Positions 37,659-47,635 are shown, numbered from the stretch's first letter. The stretch: 64,000 nt of DNA from Pseudoalteromonas arctica A 37-1-2 (GCF_000238395.3 NZ_CP011025.1:558001-622000); one strand, 5' to 3'. Notes: a model not told the origin generated them from the sequence alone. Made by a program: numbers and translations.

Positions 37659-38450
37659 ATGGTGAGAATAACTGTGATTATGGGAATTTATAATTGCGAG
37701 ACTACTTTGTCTGAGGCAATCGATTCATTATTAGAACAAACAATTCCAGACTGGCAATTAATAATGTGTGATGATGGTTCGATAGATGGTACGTTCATGA
37801 TCGCAGAAGAATATGCTAAAGCCCATTCTAATATCTCGTTAATAACAAATGATAAAAATAAGGGGTTGGCTGCTACTCTTAATCATTGTTTAGAGTTTGT
37901 AAATACTCAGTTTACTGCAAGAATGGATGGTGATGATGTTTGTAGTCCCGATAGGTTTGAGAAACAGTTAAACTTTTTAAATAAAAACCCAGACTACGCA
38001 TTAGTCAGTACAGCTATGAACTTATTTAATGAAAGTGGTGTGTTTGGAAAGGTTAATCCTAAATTTAAGCCAACTAAAATCGATTTTATTTATGGCACAC
38101 CACATTGTCACGCTCCAATGATGATGCATACATCTGTACTGCGAGAAATTGGGGGGTATGACAGTTCACTTAAACGGGCTCAAGATTATGATCTTTGGTC
38201 GAAATTTTATCAAGCTGGCTATTTGGGAGTTAACTTAAAAGAGCCGTTGTACTCTATGAGAGATGATCAGGCTGCTACTACTAGAAGAAGTTTTAAAGTA
38301 AGATTATTAGAAGTGAAATTAAGGTATAGAGTTTTTAAAAGACTGGATATCCCTTTGCGTTATAGAGTATTAATTTTTCAGCCTTTAGTAAAAGCTCTGA
38401 TACCAAGCTATCTTATAACTAAAGCAAGAAAAATCATCTATAAAGTGTAA
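37659..38450 (+). CDS. Glycosyltransferase, GT2 family
   Basis: 263 residues, GT-A fold. Motifs: VIMGIYNCETTLSEAIDSLL, CDDGSIDGT, metal site RMDGDDVCSPDRF, GTPHCHAPMMM and RAQDYDLWSKFYQAGY. It sits 110 bp after the wzy-like gene with a good Shine-Dalgarno (aaggtgac). Confidence 0.9.
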   Translation: MVRITVIMGIYNCETTLSEAIDSLLEQTIPDWQLIMCDDGSIDGTFMIAEEYAKAHSNISLITNDKNKGLAATLNHCLEFVNTQFTARMDGDDVCSPDRFEKQLNFLNKNPDYALVSTAMNLFNESGVFGKVNPKFKPTKIDFIYGTPHCHAPMMMHTSVLREIGGYDSSLKRAQDYDLWSKFYQAGYLGVNLKEPLYSMRDDQAATTRRSFKVRLLEVKLRYRVFKRLDIPLRYRVLIFQPLVKALIPSYLITKARKIIYKV

Positions 38451-38616
38451 GCTTATTAACAGAATTTATCTATTTTACTTTTTATATCAATATTGGCGAA
38501 GTACTAAGTAGATATTATATAATGAACTATTAATTTGAATTTAGAAAAAGCCTAGTAGTTTTAATTTTTATAACTAGAGTCTAAAAGGCTTTTTGTAATA
38601 TTTCTGAAGGTAATAA

Positions 38617-39744
38617 ATGAAAAAATCAATCGCAATTTTAGTTACAACTCCCCTAACTGTTAATAGCTTTATGCTCGACCATATACGTGAGCTAACTAAG
38701 TTATATCAAGTTACTATAATTGCGAACAAGAATCTTGGAATTTTATCTGATGATATTGATGTGAGTTTTATTCATTTGCCAATGAAGCGTGAAATCTCGT
38801 TAGTTAATGATTTAGTATGTATTGCAAGGCTTATACTTATTATTAATAACAGCAACTTTTCTGCTGTTCATACTATTACACCTAAAGCCGCTTTGTGTGG
38901 GATGGTATCATCCTTTATTTGTCGTACCAAAAATAGGTTTCATACCTATACAGGCCAAGTGTGGGTAACAAGAACAGGATTGTTCAGACAACTCTTGATT
39001 CTTATTGATAAATTAGTCTTCAAGTTGTCTACTCATGTATTAGTCGATAGTCCATCTCAAAAGAGCTTTCTATTAACTCATAATATTATTACTAATAAAG
39101 GAGCTACTGTTCTTGGTAAGGGCTCTATTTCAGGTGTAAATATATCTAAATTTGAATTTAGCCAAACGGATAAAAAAGAAATTAGGAGTAAGTTTGATAT
39201 ACCACAAGATGCTTTCGTGTTGCTTTTTCTTGGGCGTTTATGTAAAGACAAAGGTATAGATGAATTATTAGAAGCTTATACTAAAAATAATAAAGCAGGT
39301 TCTGATGCTTATTTATTATTAGTTGGCCCTAATGAGAGTGAATATAATGAACAATTTTTTAATGAGTTTAAAAATAATAAGATTAAAGTTGTAGGTTTGA
39401 CAAATAACCCAAATCAATATTTCAGCGCTGCAGATGTATTAGTGCTACCTAGTTATCGTGAGGGTTTTGGTACAACTATTCTTGAAGCTGCTGCAAATGG
39501 TATCCCTGCGATAGCGAGTAACATATATGGTTTATCTGATGCTGTTGTTGATAATGAAACGGGGTTATTGCATGAGCTTAAACATAAAGGTGAACTCGCA
39601 GAACATATGGCAAAATTAGAAGCAGATAGAGCATTGACAAAAAGACTAGGACAACAAGCTAATGAACGAGTTAATAATAGTTTTTCATCAGAATATTTAA
39701 CTTCTGAACTAGTAAGCTTTTACAAGGAGAATGTTGGTGTTTAA
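38617..39744 (+). CDS. Glycosyltransferase, GT4 family (PglA-like)
   Basis: 375 residues. The N-terminal half has VHTITPKAALCGMV and FHTYTGQVW. The C-terminal half has LLFLGRLCKDKGIDELLEAY and the EX7E region YREGFGTTILEAAANGIPAIAS. The position directly before the PglC-type initiator is typical of the enzyme adding the second sugar to undecaprenyl-diphospho-bacillosamine (PglA in Campylobacter). That assignment is by context. Confidence 0.87.
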   Translation: MKKSIAILVTTPLTVNSFMLDHIRELTKLYQVTIIANKNLGILSDDIDVSFIHLPMKREISLVNDLVCIARLILIINNSNFSAVHTITPKAALCGMVSSFICRTKNRFHTYTGQVWVTRTGLFRQLLILIDKLVFKLSTHVLVDSPSQKSFLLTHNIITNKGATVLGKGSISGVNISKFEFSQTDKKEIRSKFDIPQDAFVLLFLGRLCKDKGIDELLEAYTKNNKAGSDAYLLLVGPNESEYNEQFFNEFKNNKIKVVGLTNNPNQYFSAADVLVLPSYREGFGTTILEAAANGIPAIASNIYGLSDAVVDNETGLLHELKHKGELAEHMAKLEADRALTKRLGQQANERVNNSFSSEYLTSELVSFYKENVGV

Positions 39745-39801
39745 GTGTACTTTATTTTCTGCCGCTGGTTTTTATTTGAGCATTATGGGGCTTGATAAAT
39801 A

Positions 39802-40398
39802 ATGAAGAGGCTTTTTGATGTATTCGTCAGCTTATTTACACTAATCACTTTAACTCCAGTACTTATGGTTATTGCGTTTTTAGTTAGAGTTAAACTTGGC
39901 TCTCCAATATTATTCACTCAAGATCGTCCCGGTCTTAAGGGGGAGATCTTCAAGATGATGAAATTCCGTACTATGCTTGATGCCGTTGACACAAACGGTA
40001 GCCAACTACCAGATGAACAGCGAATGACCTCTTTTGGCAGTTTTTTACGTTCATCTAGCTTAGATGAGCTACCAGGACTTTTTAATGTTATTAAAGGCGA
40101 TATGAGCTTAGTTGGGCCTAGGCCATTGTTAGTCCAATACCTGCCTTTATATAATGAAGTACAAGCATGTCGTCACAATGTGCGGCCAGGTATTACTGGT
40201 TGGGCGCAAGTAAATGGTCGCAATGCCATTAGCTGGGATCAAAAGTTTAAGCTTGATGTTTGGTATGTAGATAACCAAAGCTTTTTACTCGACATGAAAA
40301 TATTATTATTAACAGTAAAAAAGGTGTTTGTGCGTGAAGGCATAAGTGCTGATGGGCACGTCACTATTGAGCCATTTAAAGGTTCTAATAATGACTAA
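39802..40398 (+). CDS. PglC-type undecaprenyl-phosphate sugar-1-phosphate transferase
   Basis: 198 residues, the minimal monotopic phosphoglycosyl transferase. A single N-terminal re-entrant hydrophobic helix precedes the cytoplasmic catalytic block with RPGLKGEIFKMMKFRTM, SSLDELPGLFNVIKGDMSLV, GPRPLL and RPGITGWAQVNGRN. The Asp-Glu catalytic dyad is in LDELP. Gene order PglC-PglD-PglE-PglF suggests that the donor is UDP-N,N'-diacetylbacillosamine or an isomer. Overlaps the next gene by 8 bases (ATGACTAA). Confidence 0.93.
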   Translation: MKRLFDVFVSLFTLITLTPVLMVIAFLVRVKLGSPILFTQDRPGLKGEIFKMMKFRTMLDAVDTNGSQLPDEQRMTSFGSFLRSSSLDELPGLFNVIKGDMSLVGPRPLLVQYLPLYNEVQACRHNVRPGITGWAQVNGRNAISWDQKFKLDVWYVDNQSFLLDMKILLLTVKKVFVREGISADGHVTIEPFKGSNND

Positions 40399-41029
40399 AA
40401 ATTTGGCTATAGTTGGTGCTAGCGGTCATGGTAAAGTCATTGGAGATATTGCCGAGCAGTTAGGTTATACCGTTATATTTTTTGATGATGCTTACCCAAG
40501 TAAAAAAAACATTGAGCATTGGACTATACACGGTACATGCGCTGATTTAATTGCCCCAAATAATGCTAATACAACATTTGGTAATGATGTGGTCGTTGCT
40601 ATTGGTAATAACGAAATTCGCCAGGAAAAAATACTGTTATTACAACAGCATAGCTTTAACCTTATTACTTTAATTCACCCAACCGCAGTAATAAGCCCAT
40701 ATGCAGCAATAGCACAGGGCACCGTGGTTTTTGCTGGGGCTGTTATTAATGCTTTTGCCAAAGTTGGTGTTGGTTGTATTATCAATACTGCTGCTGTAGT
40801 TGAGCATGATTGCACCATTGATAATTTCACCCATATTTGCCCTAATGTTGCTTTAGCCGGTGGCGTGTCTGTTGGTACTAAAAGCTGGGTTGGTATTGGT
40901 AGCCAAGTAAAACAATTAATTACGATTGGTAGTAATTGTATAGTTGGTGCTGGTAGTACAGTTGTAAAAAATACACCTGATAATGTAACAGCGTTTGGCT
41001 CTCCCGCTGTTGTAATAAAAAGCCACTAA
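40391..41029 (+). CDS. PglD-like sugar N-acetyltransferase
   Basis: 212 residues from the ATG at 40391, which starts exactly at the family's N-terminal MTKNLAIVGASGHGKVIGDI. An upstream frame extension to 40346 lies inside the previous gene and is not used here. The N-terminal Rossmann-like UDP-sugar domain is followed by left-handed beta-helix repeats (VVEHDCTIDNFTHICPNVAL, then VSVGTKSWVGIGSQV), with the catalytic His in VVEHDC. The enzyme uses acetyl-CoA to acetylate the 4-amino group made by the neighbouring aminotransferase. Confidence 0.92.
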   Translation: MTKNLAIVGASGHGKVIGDIAEQLGYTVIFFDDAYPSKKNIEHWTIHGTCADLIAPNNANTTFGNDVVVAIGNNEIRQEKILLLQQHSFNLITLIHPTAVISPYAAIAQGTVVFAGAVINAFAKVGVGCIINTAAVVEHDCTIDNFTHICPNVALAGGVSVGTKSWVGIGSQVKQLITIGSNCIVGAGSTVVKNTPDNVTAFGSPAVVIKSH

Positions 41030-41074
41030 AAATACTTTTTATGATCTTTTCTATACAGAATAAATAGGAATACC

Positions 41075-42250
41075 ATGTTAAACACCCCATTTTCTCCTTG
41101 GCCTAGCTTTACATCTGATGAAGCCGATGCAGTAAGTCGCGTTGTTCTTTCAAATAAAGTTAATTACTGGACCGGCACTGAAGGACGTGAGTTTGAAAAA
41201 GAATTCGCAACTTGGGCTGATAGTGAATACGCCATTGCTTTAGGTAATGGCACGCTAGCACTTGATTTAGCACTTAAAGCCTTAAATGTAGGCGCTGACG
41301 ATGAAGTAATAACCACACCACGTACATTTTTAGCGTCTGCTTCAAGCATTGTTACCGCTGGTGCTACACCTGTATTTGCTGATGTTGATTTAAATAGTCA
41401 AGCGATTACAGCCGAAAGTATTAAAGCAGTGCTTACACCAAAAACTAAAGCGGTGATCGTGGTGCATTTAGCAGGTATGCCTGCTGAAATGGACGACATA
41501 ATGGCATTGAGTAAAGAGCATGGCTTTTATGTAATTGAAGACTGTGCCCAAGCGCATGGTGCTAAATATAAAGGTAGCTCTGTGGGTAGTATTGGTCATG
41601 TGGGCGCATGGAGTTTTTGCCAAGATAAAATAATGACCACCGGCGGCGAAGGCGGCATGGTAACTACAAATTCAAAAAAGTTATGGTCTACTATGTGGAG
41701 CTATAAAGACCACGGTAAAAGCTATGATGCTATTTATAATCGTCAACACCCACCAGGGTTTAGATGGTTACACGAAAGCTTTGGCACAAATTGGCGTATG
41801 ACTGAAATGCAAGCTGTACTTGGCCGTATTCAATTAACACGTATGAGTGATTGGACTGCAAAACGCCAAGCGTACGGTGCTGAGCTAGATAAAGCTGCAA
41901 GTGAATTTGACTGTATTCGTTTAGTATCAGTGCCAAGCTACATTGAGCATGCTGAATACAAACATTATATGTTTGTTAATTCTGAGCAATTAGCTGATGG
42001 TTGGACTCGTGACCGTATACTTAACGAAATAGTTCAACGTGGTGTACCCTGTTTTCAAGGTGGTTGTTCGGAAGTGTATTTAGAAAAAGCCTTTGATAAC
42101 ACTGAATTTAGACCTGAGAAACGATTAGAGAATGCCGTTGAGCTTGGAGAAACTGCATTGATGTTTTTAGTTCACCCTACGTTAACACAAGCTGAAATAG
42201 CTAAAACAAAACGAGTGATGAAAGAAGTATTTGAGTTAGCATCAAAGTAA
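41075..42250 (+). CDS. PLP-dependent sugar aminotransferase (PglE-like, DegT/DnrJ/EryC1)
   Basis: 391 residues, fold type I. Motifs: GNGTLALDLALKAL, the conserved EDCAQAHGA, and the Schiff-base region WSFCQDKIMTTGGEGGM with catalytic Lys. The C-terminal part carries CFQGGCSEVYLE. The enzyme is expected to convert the UDP-4-keto-6-deoxy-HexNAc from the PglF-type dehydratase to the 4-amino sugar, with glutamate as donor. It sits between the matching acetyltransferase and dehydratase genes. Confidence 0.92.
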   Translation: MLNTPFSPWPSFTSDEADAVSRVVLSNKVNYWTGTEGREFEKEFATWADSEYAIALGNGTLALDLALKALNVGADDEVITTPRTFLASASSIVTAGATPVFADVDLNSQAITAESIKAVLTPKTKAVIVVHLAGMPAEMDDIMALSKEHGFYVIEDCAQAHGAKYKGSSVGSIGHVGAWSFCQDKIMTTGGEGGMVTTNSKKLWSTMWSYKDHGKSYDAIYNRQHPPGFRWLHESFGTNWRMTEMQAVLGRIQLTRMSDWTAKRQAYGAELDKAASEFDCIRLVSVPSYIEHAEYKHYMFVNSEQLADGWTRDRILNEIVQRGVPCFQGGCSEVYLEKAFDNTEFRPEKRLENAVELGETALMFLVHPTLTQAEIAKTKRVMKEVFELASK

Positions 42251-42449
42251 AGCTAGTAAAGTTAATTATTCACAAAGAAGTTAAGAGGATGATTCACTTT
42301 AGATATGTTGATGGCTGAAGTAAAATAAATTTTGTTTATGCTATCAGAGTTAATAAAATCAATAGAGTCTTGGTAGCATCTAGTTATTGGGCTTTGCTTT
42401 TAATCTTGAAACTAGATTAAATCTACAATCTATTATCAAAAGGATTTTT

Positions 42450-44411
42450 ATGGACAGTTTTATCCGCTCAATTATTAATGCCCCGCGTGCAAAAAAGCGT
42501 GTTATTACGCTTTTTATTGACTCACTTTTTATAGCAGCCGCTTTTTGGCTAGCGTTAATAGTGAGGCTTGACAGCTTAGAGCCATTAAGTGTTTCTGGTA
42601 ATTGGTTATTATTAGCACTCTTAATTCCCATTAGTTTATATGCATTTATTAGTTTAGGTTTATACCGCGCTGTTTTGCGGTATATGAACTCACAAGCAGT
42701 ATGGGCCATTATACTCGGTACGCTTATCACTACGGTAAGCTTGGTGTTGCTAGCATTTTTTGTTGGTATAGATATACCACGTACTATGCCATTTATTTTT
42801 GCTTGGCTATGTTTATTAACCGTAGGTGGTTCACGTATTATAGTGCGCGCACTGATAGGAAGAATGACCACCAGCAACAAAGATGCGGTTATTATTTATG
42901 GTGCAGGCTCGTCGGGGCGTCAATTAGCGACTGCTTTAAATGCAGGCCCTGAGTATTTTGTCAGTGCGTTTATTGACGACGACGTGACAAAACATGGCTC
43001 TATAATACAAGGCATACCGGTACGTGCGTTTAATGACATACATGAATTAATAAAAAAACGTAAGGCAACCAAAGTGCTGCTTGCTATGCCTAGTGAAACA
43101 CGTGCAAGGCGCAAAGAAGTACTCGCACAACTTGAGCCATTAACCATTAAAGTACTTTCGATCCCGGGCATGGCCGATATTGTTGAAGGTAAAGCGAAGC
43201 TTTCTGAATTTAGAGATGTTGAAATTGAAGATTTACTAGGGCGCGACCCAGTAACTCCTAAAGATGATTTAATGACCGCCAATATAACAGAGAAAGTAGT
43301 CATGGTTACTGGTGCGGGTGGCTCAATCGGTTCAGAACTGTGTAGACAAATAGTTAAACTCAAACCAACTAAATTAGTGTTGTTTGAGCGCAGTGAAATT
43401 GCTCTTTATTCAATTGAAAAAGAGCTGGGTGAATACATATCTAATAATAAGCTTAACATTGAACTCATCCCTATCATGGGCTCAGTACAACGTGTAAATC
43501 GCCTTGAAACGGTAATGAGAACCTTTGGTGTGCAAACCATCTACCATGCCGCTGCTTATAAGCATGTGCCATTGGTTGAGCACAATGTAGTAGAAGGTGT
43601 ACGTAATAATGTATTTGGTACCTACTACGCCGCAAAGGCCGCTGTTGAGGCTAAGGTAGATACCTTTGTACTCATTTCTACCGATAAAGCAGTACGGCCA
43701 ACAAATGTAATGGGTGCAACTAAGCGCATGGCTGAGCTAGTATTACAAGGTTTAGCACAAGAACAGGGGGCTAAACACCAAACACGCTTTTGTATGGTGC
43801 GCTTTGGTAATGTGCTTGGTTCAAGTGGCTCTGTTGTACCGCTATTTCGCCGCCAAATAAAAGAAGGTGGCCCAATAACACTTACTCACCCAGATATAAC
43901 CCGTTACTTTATGACTATTCCAGAAGCTGCACAGCTAGTAATACAAGCAGGCGCTATGGGCAAGGGCGGTGATGTATTCGTACTTGATATGGGCGACTCG
44001 GTAAAAATAAGTGATTTGGCAACTAAAATGGTTAGATTGTCGGGCCTCGAAATTAAAACAGATGATACCCCGCATGGTGATATTGAAATTAAATGTACCG
44101 GTTTACGCCCAGGTGAAAAGCTGTATGAAGAGCTATTAATAGGCGATAACGTAGAGCAAACACCGCATGAGCGTATAATGACCGCACATGAAGTAATGCT
44201 GCCGCTCATTGAGCTTAATGTATTTATTGATGCGCTTGATATTGCCTGCCATAACTTTGAGCATGAAAAAATACGTCAGCTACTACTCGATGCACCAACC
44301 GGCTTTAACCCCACTGATGGTATTTGTGATTTAGTATGGAATGCCAGACTTGAAAATGAATCTAAAGATAATACTAAAAGCGTAAATAATGTAGTTAACC
44401 TTCAAAGCTAG
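42450..44411 (+). CDS. Membrane-bound UDP-GlcNAc 4,6-dehydratase (PglF/WbpM type)
   Basis: 653 residues from the ATG at 42450, which follows AAAGGA. An in-frame TTG 63 bases earlier lacks support. Four N-terminal membrane helices (about 15-110) precede a CoA-binding-like Rossmann domain (VIIYGAGSSGRQLATAL) and the catalytic SDR domain with VTGAGGSIGSELCRQI. The active site STDKAVRPTNVMGATKRMAE has Met in place of the usual Tyr in MxxxK, as in WbpM and PglF. The enzyme makes UDP-2-acetamido-2,6-dideoxy-4-keto-hexose, the substrate for the adjacent aminotransferase. Confidence 0.94.
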   Translation: MDSFIRSIINAPRAKKRVITLFIDSLFIAAAFWLALIVRLDSLEPLSVSGNWLLLALLIPISLYAFISLGLYRAVLRYMNSQAVWAIILGTLITTVSLVLLAFFVGIDIPRTMPFIFAWLCLLTVGGSRIIVRALIGRMTTSNKDAVIIYGAGSSGRQLATALNAGPEYFVSAFIDDDVTKHGSIIQGIPVRAFNDIHELIKKRKATKVLLAMPSETRARRKEVLAQLEPLTIKVLSIPGMADIVEGKAKLSEFRDVEIEDLLGRDPVTPKDDLMTANITEKVVMVTGAGGSIGSELCRQIVKLKPTKLVLFERSEIALYSIEKELGEYISNNKLNIELIPIMGSVQRVNRLETVMRTFGVQTIYHAAAYKHVPLVEHNVVEGVRNNVFGTYYAAKAAVEAKVDTFVLISTDKAVRPTNVMGATKRMAELVLQGLAQEQGAKHQTRFCMVRFGNVLGSSGSVVPLFRRQIKEGGPITLTHPDITRYFMTIPEAAQLVIQAGAMGKGGDVFVLDMGDSVKISDLATKMVRLSGLEIKTDDTPHGDIEIKCTGLRPGEKLYEELLIGDNVEQTPHERIMTAHEVMLPLIELNVFIDALDIACHNFEHEKIRQLLLDAPTGFNPTDGICDLVWNARLENESKDNTKSVNNVVNLQS

Positions 44412-44466
44412 GGTTAAAGTTAGCAACGAATTTCTTAGTTGATTCTAATTTTTAAAAGTATAAAAA

Positions 44467-44491
44467 GCGTGAGTTACACTCGCGTTTTTTG
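44467..44491 (+). terminator. Hairpin plus T-run after the dehydratase gene
   Basis: The stem cgtgagt/actcgcg (7 bp with one G-T pair) and a 3-nt loop are followed by six T. It separates the dehydratase gene from the GlmM-family gene by termination or attenuation. Confidence 0.75.
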
Positions 44492-44538
44492 CTTTTTAAA
44501 GCTCTTCTTAAGATTTTTTAATTTATAAGGGAATAATT

Positions 44539-45894
44539 ATGTCTCGTAAGTATTTTGGTACCGATGGAGTAAGAGGTAAAGTAGGGACTTTTCCTATTAC
44601 GCCTGATTTTGCAATGAAGTTAGGCTGGGCCGCGGGTACAGTCTTAGCATCGAGTGGTACAAAAGAGATATTAATAGGTAAAGATACACGTAATAGCGGT
44701 TATATGTTTGAGTCAGCTATTGAAGCAGGTCTTTCTGCTGCGGGTGTTAATGTAGCATTTGTTGGCCCAATGCCAACGCCTGCTGTTGCTTATTTAGCAT
44801 CCACTTTTAGAGCGGATGCCGGTGTTGTTATTAGCGCATCACATAATCCATATTACGATAATGGTATTAAATTTTTTAATAATTCTGGTACGAAGTTAAA
44901 CGATGAACAAGAACTTGAAATTGAAGCTTTACTTGAGCAAGCATTAAATAATGACGCTATGCAGTGTGTTAGCTCAAAACGCTTGGGTAAAGCAAGACGC
45001 ATTAACGATGCTGCTGGACGATACATTGAGTTTTGCAAAGGCATATTTGCTAAAGATTTAACACTTGAAGGTTTAAAAATTGTTGTCGATAGTGCAAATG
45101 GGGCTGCGTATCACATAGCACCAAATGTTTATGCAGAGTTGGGTGCTGATGTTATTAGCATTAACGATAAACCAAACGGGTTAAATATAAATGAGCAATG
45201 TGGTGCCACGCATCTAGATAGCCTTCAAGCCGCTGTACTTGAACATAAAGCAGACTTAGGTATTGCGCTTGATGGTGATGCTGACAGATTAATGCTTGTT
45301 GATGATAGTGGCGCTGTGATTGACGGTGACCAAATACTTTATATTTTAGCTAAAGCAGCAAAGCTGCAGGGCAAAATGCAGGGTGGTGTTGTTGGTACAC
45401 TAATGTCTAACCTCGGGTTAGAGCTAGCGCTTAAGGAAATGGATATACCATTCAAGCGCGCTAAAGTAGGTGACCGCTATGTTGTTGAGCAGCTTAAAAA
45501 TACGGGTTGGAAGCTTGGTGGTGAAGGTTCAGGCCATATTCTACACTTAGATTATGCAACCACAGGTGATGGTATTGTCGCTTCTTTATTGGTATTAACA
45601 GCGCTTATTCAGCAAAAGCAATCATTAAAAGATTACGTAGCAGGTATGCAAAAATTACCGCAAGTACTCTTAAATGTGCGTTTATCACAAAATAATGCGA
45701 ATGAAATCTTAAATACTGATTCAGTGAAGCAAGCAGTAGTAGAAGCTGAAACACTATTGGCAGATACAGGCCGTGTTTTACTACGAAAATCAGGCACTGA
45801 ACCACTCATCCGTGTTATGGTCGAGTCAACTGATTCTGTCGCATCTCAAGTGCAAGCTGAGGATATTGCTACGGCAATAAAAGCGTTATTGTAG
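44539..45894 (+). CDS. glmM: Phosphoglucosamine mutase family protein (GlmM-like)
   Basis: 451 residues, slightly longer than the usual ~445. Motifs: [12 protein letters not shown], the phosphoserine loop [18 protein letters not shown], the Mg-binding [13 protein letters not shown], sugar-binding GGEGSGHI and C-terminal phosphate loop [12 protein letters not shown]. It interconverts GlcN-6-P and GlcN-1-P for UDP-GlcNAc, the precursor of most sugars made by this locus. In many gammaproteobacteria the housekeeping glmM sits beside folP and ftsH. That context is absent here, so this could be a second, cluster-dedicated copy. Confidence 0.9.
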   Translation: MSRKYFGTDGVRGKVGTFPITPDFAMKLGWAAGTVLASSGTKEILIGKDTRNSGYMFESAIEAGLSAAGVNVAFVGPMPTPAVAYLASTFRADAGVVISASHNPYYDNGIKFFNNSGTKLNDEQELEIEALLEQALNNDAMQCVSSKRLGKARRINDAAGRYIEFCKGIFAKDLTLEGLKIVVDSANGAAYHIAPNVYAELGADVISINDKPNGLNINEQCGATHLDSLQAAVLEHKADLGIALDGDADRLMLVDDSGAVIDGDQILYILAKAAKLQGKMQGGVVGTLMSNLGLELALKEMDIPFKRAKVGDRYVVEQLKNTGWKLGGEGSGHILHLDYATTGDGIVASLLVLTALIQQKQSLKDYVAGMQKLPQVLLNVRLSQNNANEILNTDSVKQAVVEAETLLADTGRVLLRKSGTEPLIRVMVESTDSVASQVQAEDIATAIKALL

Positions 45895-45914
45895 AAATAT
45901 ATATAGGTTATATA

Positions 45915-45938
45915 AGGTGAGATTCCTATCTCACCTTC
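45915..45938 (+). terminator. Hairpin after the glmM-like gene
   Basis: A perfect 9-bp stem aaggtgaga/tctcacctt with a 6-nt loop lies 20 bp after the stop. The usual T-run is missing, so termination is likely but not certain. Confidence 0.6.
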
Positions 45939-46059
45939 AAAAATATCTATGGGCTACGTATATAATTGGGGTTCAAATTACTGGCTATATGGCACTATTA
46001 ATTCCTGAGTTAGCAAGCTCAAATGTAGCTAATTTTATTTAGCATTTTAATCAAACGCT

Positions 46060-47214
46060 TCATGCAATCCCACGCTCAACCATCATCTCATTGAACGCAA
46101 ATCCATCCTGCCTTGACGCATTAGCAACATAAGGCGCATATACTTCAAACAGTAAACGTGTATCGCTATGCCCTAACATATGTGAAATATAAAGCGGGTT
46201 TTCGTGCGCAGCAATATGCAGCACAGCCGCAGTGTGGCGTGTTTCGTAAGGACGTCTGCGTGCCAGACCCGCTTTTTTTAGAGTGGGAAACCAAAGCTGC
46301 TTACTCACAAAGTGATTATCAAGTGGATTGGCCTTATGAGTAAATACAAATTCATTACTCGCTTGGTTTTTTAAGCGGTTGAACAATGCATAGAGTGTAT
46401 CGCACATTTTTAATTCACGGCGTGACTTAGGTGTTTTTACATCACACAACTCACCATTGACCCAGTTATGGCGAATTCGAATCAACCTATGGTTGAAATC
46501 TATATCTCCCCAACGCAAACCGTGAACCTCACAGCTTCGCATCCCTGTCCAAAAACGTACTTTAAAGTAATCTTTCCACTCAATAGGTGCCGCCTCTAAA
46601 AAGCATTGCACTTCATCAGCCGTTAGCGGGTTAGAATCAGCTCGCTCTTCTTTAAGTGTTTTGTATCGACGCATAGGGTAAGCAAAGTCATGTTCTTCAG
46701 CTGCCAAACTTAAAATCGCAATAAGTGGCCACAAGATGCCATTAATACGTTTATTTGTGAGCTTTCGTCGACCATTCTTTTTTATCATCGTTAGGCTTTC
46801 ACGAAAATAATCCACATTGGCGAGTGTAATTTCACTCACGAGTATATTGCCAAACTCAGCGATTAAATACGTATCGAGAGTATTGCGCATAACGCTTTGA
46901 TAGCTCTTCTTCCATTTTGCTTTTTGGCGGTCAAACCACTCATTGGCGTAATCGTTAAAAAATGGGTAGAGGCGATCGGGGTCTTTAGTGCGTTGCAGTG
47001 TTTCAAACTTAGCGACTTTTTTGCTATCAGGAAAATAATCACGGTATTGAAACGTTTCTAAGTCAATTTCCGCGTTCATTTTTTTGAGTGTAGCATTGGC
47101 TTTTTTTAAGTTAGCCGGTGTAGCCATGAGCTTAGTGCCTTCACGAAAGCGTTGCCCATAGAGGTGTAAATCAAATTGAATACGCCCGTTAGGACGAATG
47201 CGAATGTGAGCCAT
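46060..47214 (-). CDS. Phage-type tyrosine recombinase/integrase
   Basis: 384 residues if started at the ATG at 47214, which has a strong GGAGG Shine-Dalgarno 5 nt upstream. An in-frame ATG at 47226 would add four residues. The N-terminus (MAHIRIRPNGRIQFDLHLYG) matches the small arm-type DNA-binding domain of the DUF3596 group. A SAM-like core-binding domain spans about 90-190. The catalytic residues are visible: Arg in GMRSCEVHGLRW, His-Arg in YETRHTAAVLH, His in MLGHSDTR and the Tyr nucleophile in FEVYAPYV. It faces away from the recombinase operon and lies 165 bp after glmM, so it probably marks the left end of an integrated element. No tRNA or obvious attachment duplication is visible. 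Confidence 0.9.
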   Translation of the reverse strand: MAHIRIRPNGRIQFDLHLYGQRFREGTKLMATPANLKKANATLKKMNAEIDLETFQYRDYFPDSKKVAKFETLQRTKDPDRLYPFFNDYANEWFDRQKAKWKKSYQSVMRNTLDTYLIAEFGNILVSEITLANVDYFRESLTMIKKNGRRKLTNKRINGILWPLIAILSLAAEEHDFAYPMRRYKTLKEERADSNPLTADEVQCFLEAAPIEWKDYFKVRFWTGMRSCEVHGLRWGDIDFNHRLIRIRHNWVNGELCDVKTPKSRRELKMCDTLYALFNRLKNQASNEFVFTHKANPLDNHFVSKQLWFPTLKKAGLARRRPYETRHTAAVLHIAAHENPLYISHMLGHSDTRLLFEVYAPYVANASRQDGFAFNEMMVERGIA

Positions 47215-47635
47215 AATGGCCTCCATTAGTTAGTCGATCTATAAATAGATCTATCCCTCACCAATGGAATTCGTTAGAATTGGATCATCGGCTGGGTCGA
47301 GTTAAAGTCAGCGCAGCCGGTACGGGGTAGGGAGGTTGCCGCCTCTTTACCCCAACTGCTTATAAGATACTAACCCGCAATAATACGTAATCAATCTGAA
47401 GTATTAAACCTGACGCTAACAGCGTTAAAAATTTCTGATTTAGAACCACTAAATAACAAAATTTTTGCCTTGTTTTCGACATGGTTTTCTTGCTTCACAA
47501 TAGCTTACTTAATTAAGCGAATTGGTATTGTTTCCAATCATGCTAATACCATACACTAGGTACGAAATCGCACAACTGATTAAAAATACACTAATAAATA
47601 TAACAGTAACTGTTTATTTGTCCAGTATTTTTGTG
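47215..47635. other. Intergenic region, integrase to recombinase operon
   Basis: About 420 bp. Holds the dyad at 47236-47251 close to the integrase start, and a GC-richer patch (about 47290-47360, cggctgggtcgagttaaagt and gtacggggtagggaggttgc) unlike the surrounding AT-rich DNA. No gene is seen. The GC-rich patch could be an attachment or regulatory site. Confidence 0.4.
47236..47251. promoter_or_regulatory. Dyad at the integrase promoter
   Basis: gatctat-aa-atagatc, two perfect 7-bp arms around 2 bp, lies 10-25 bp upstream of the integrase start codons. The position fits an operator or recombinase-binding site. Function is inferred. Confidence 0.4.

Noticed and set aside
42380..43363. Long antisense frames within the dehydratase gene
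   Set aside because: They lie opposite a clearly conserved enzyme, and their translations show no domain or start signals.
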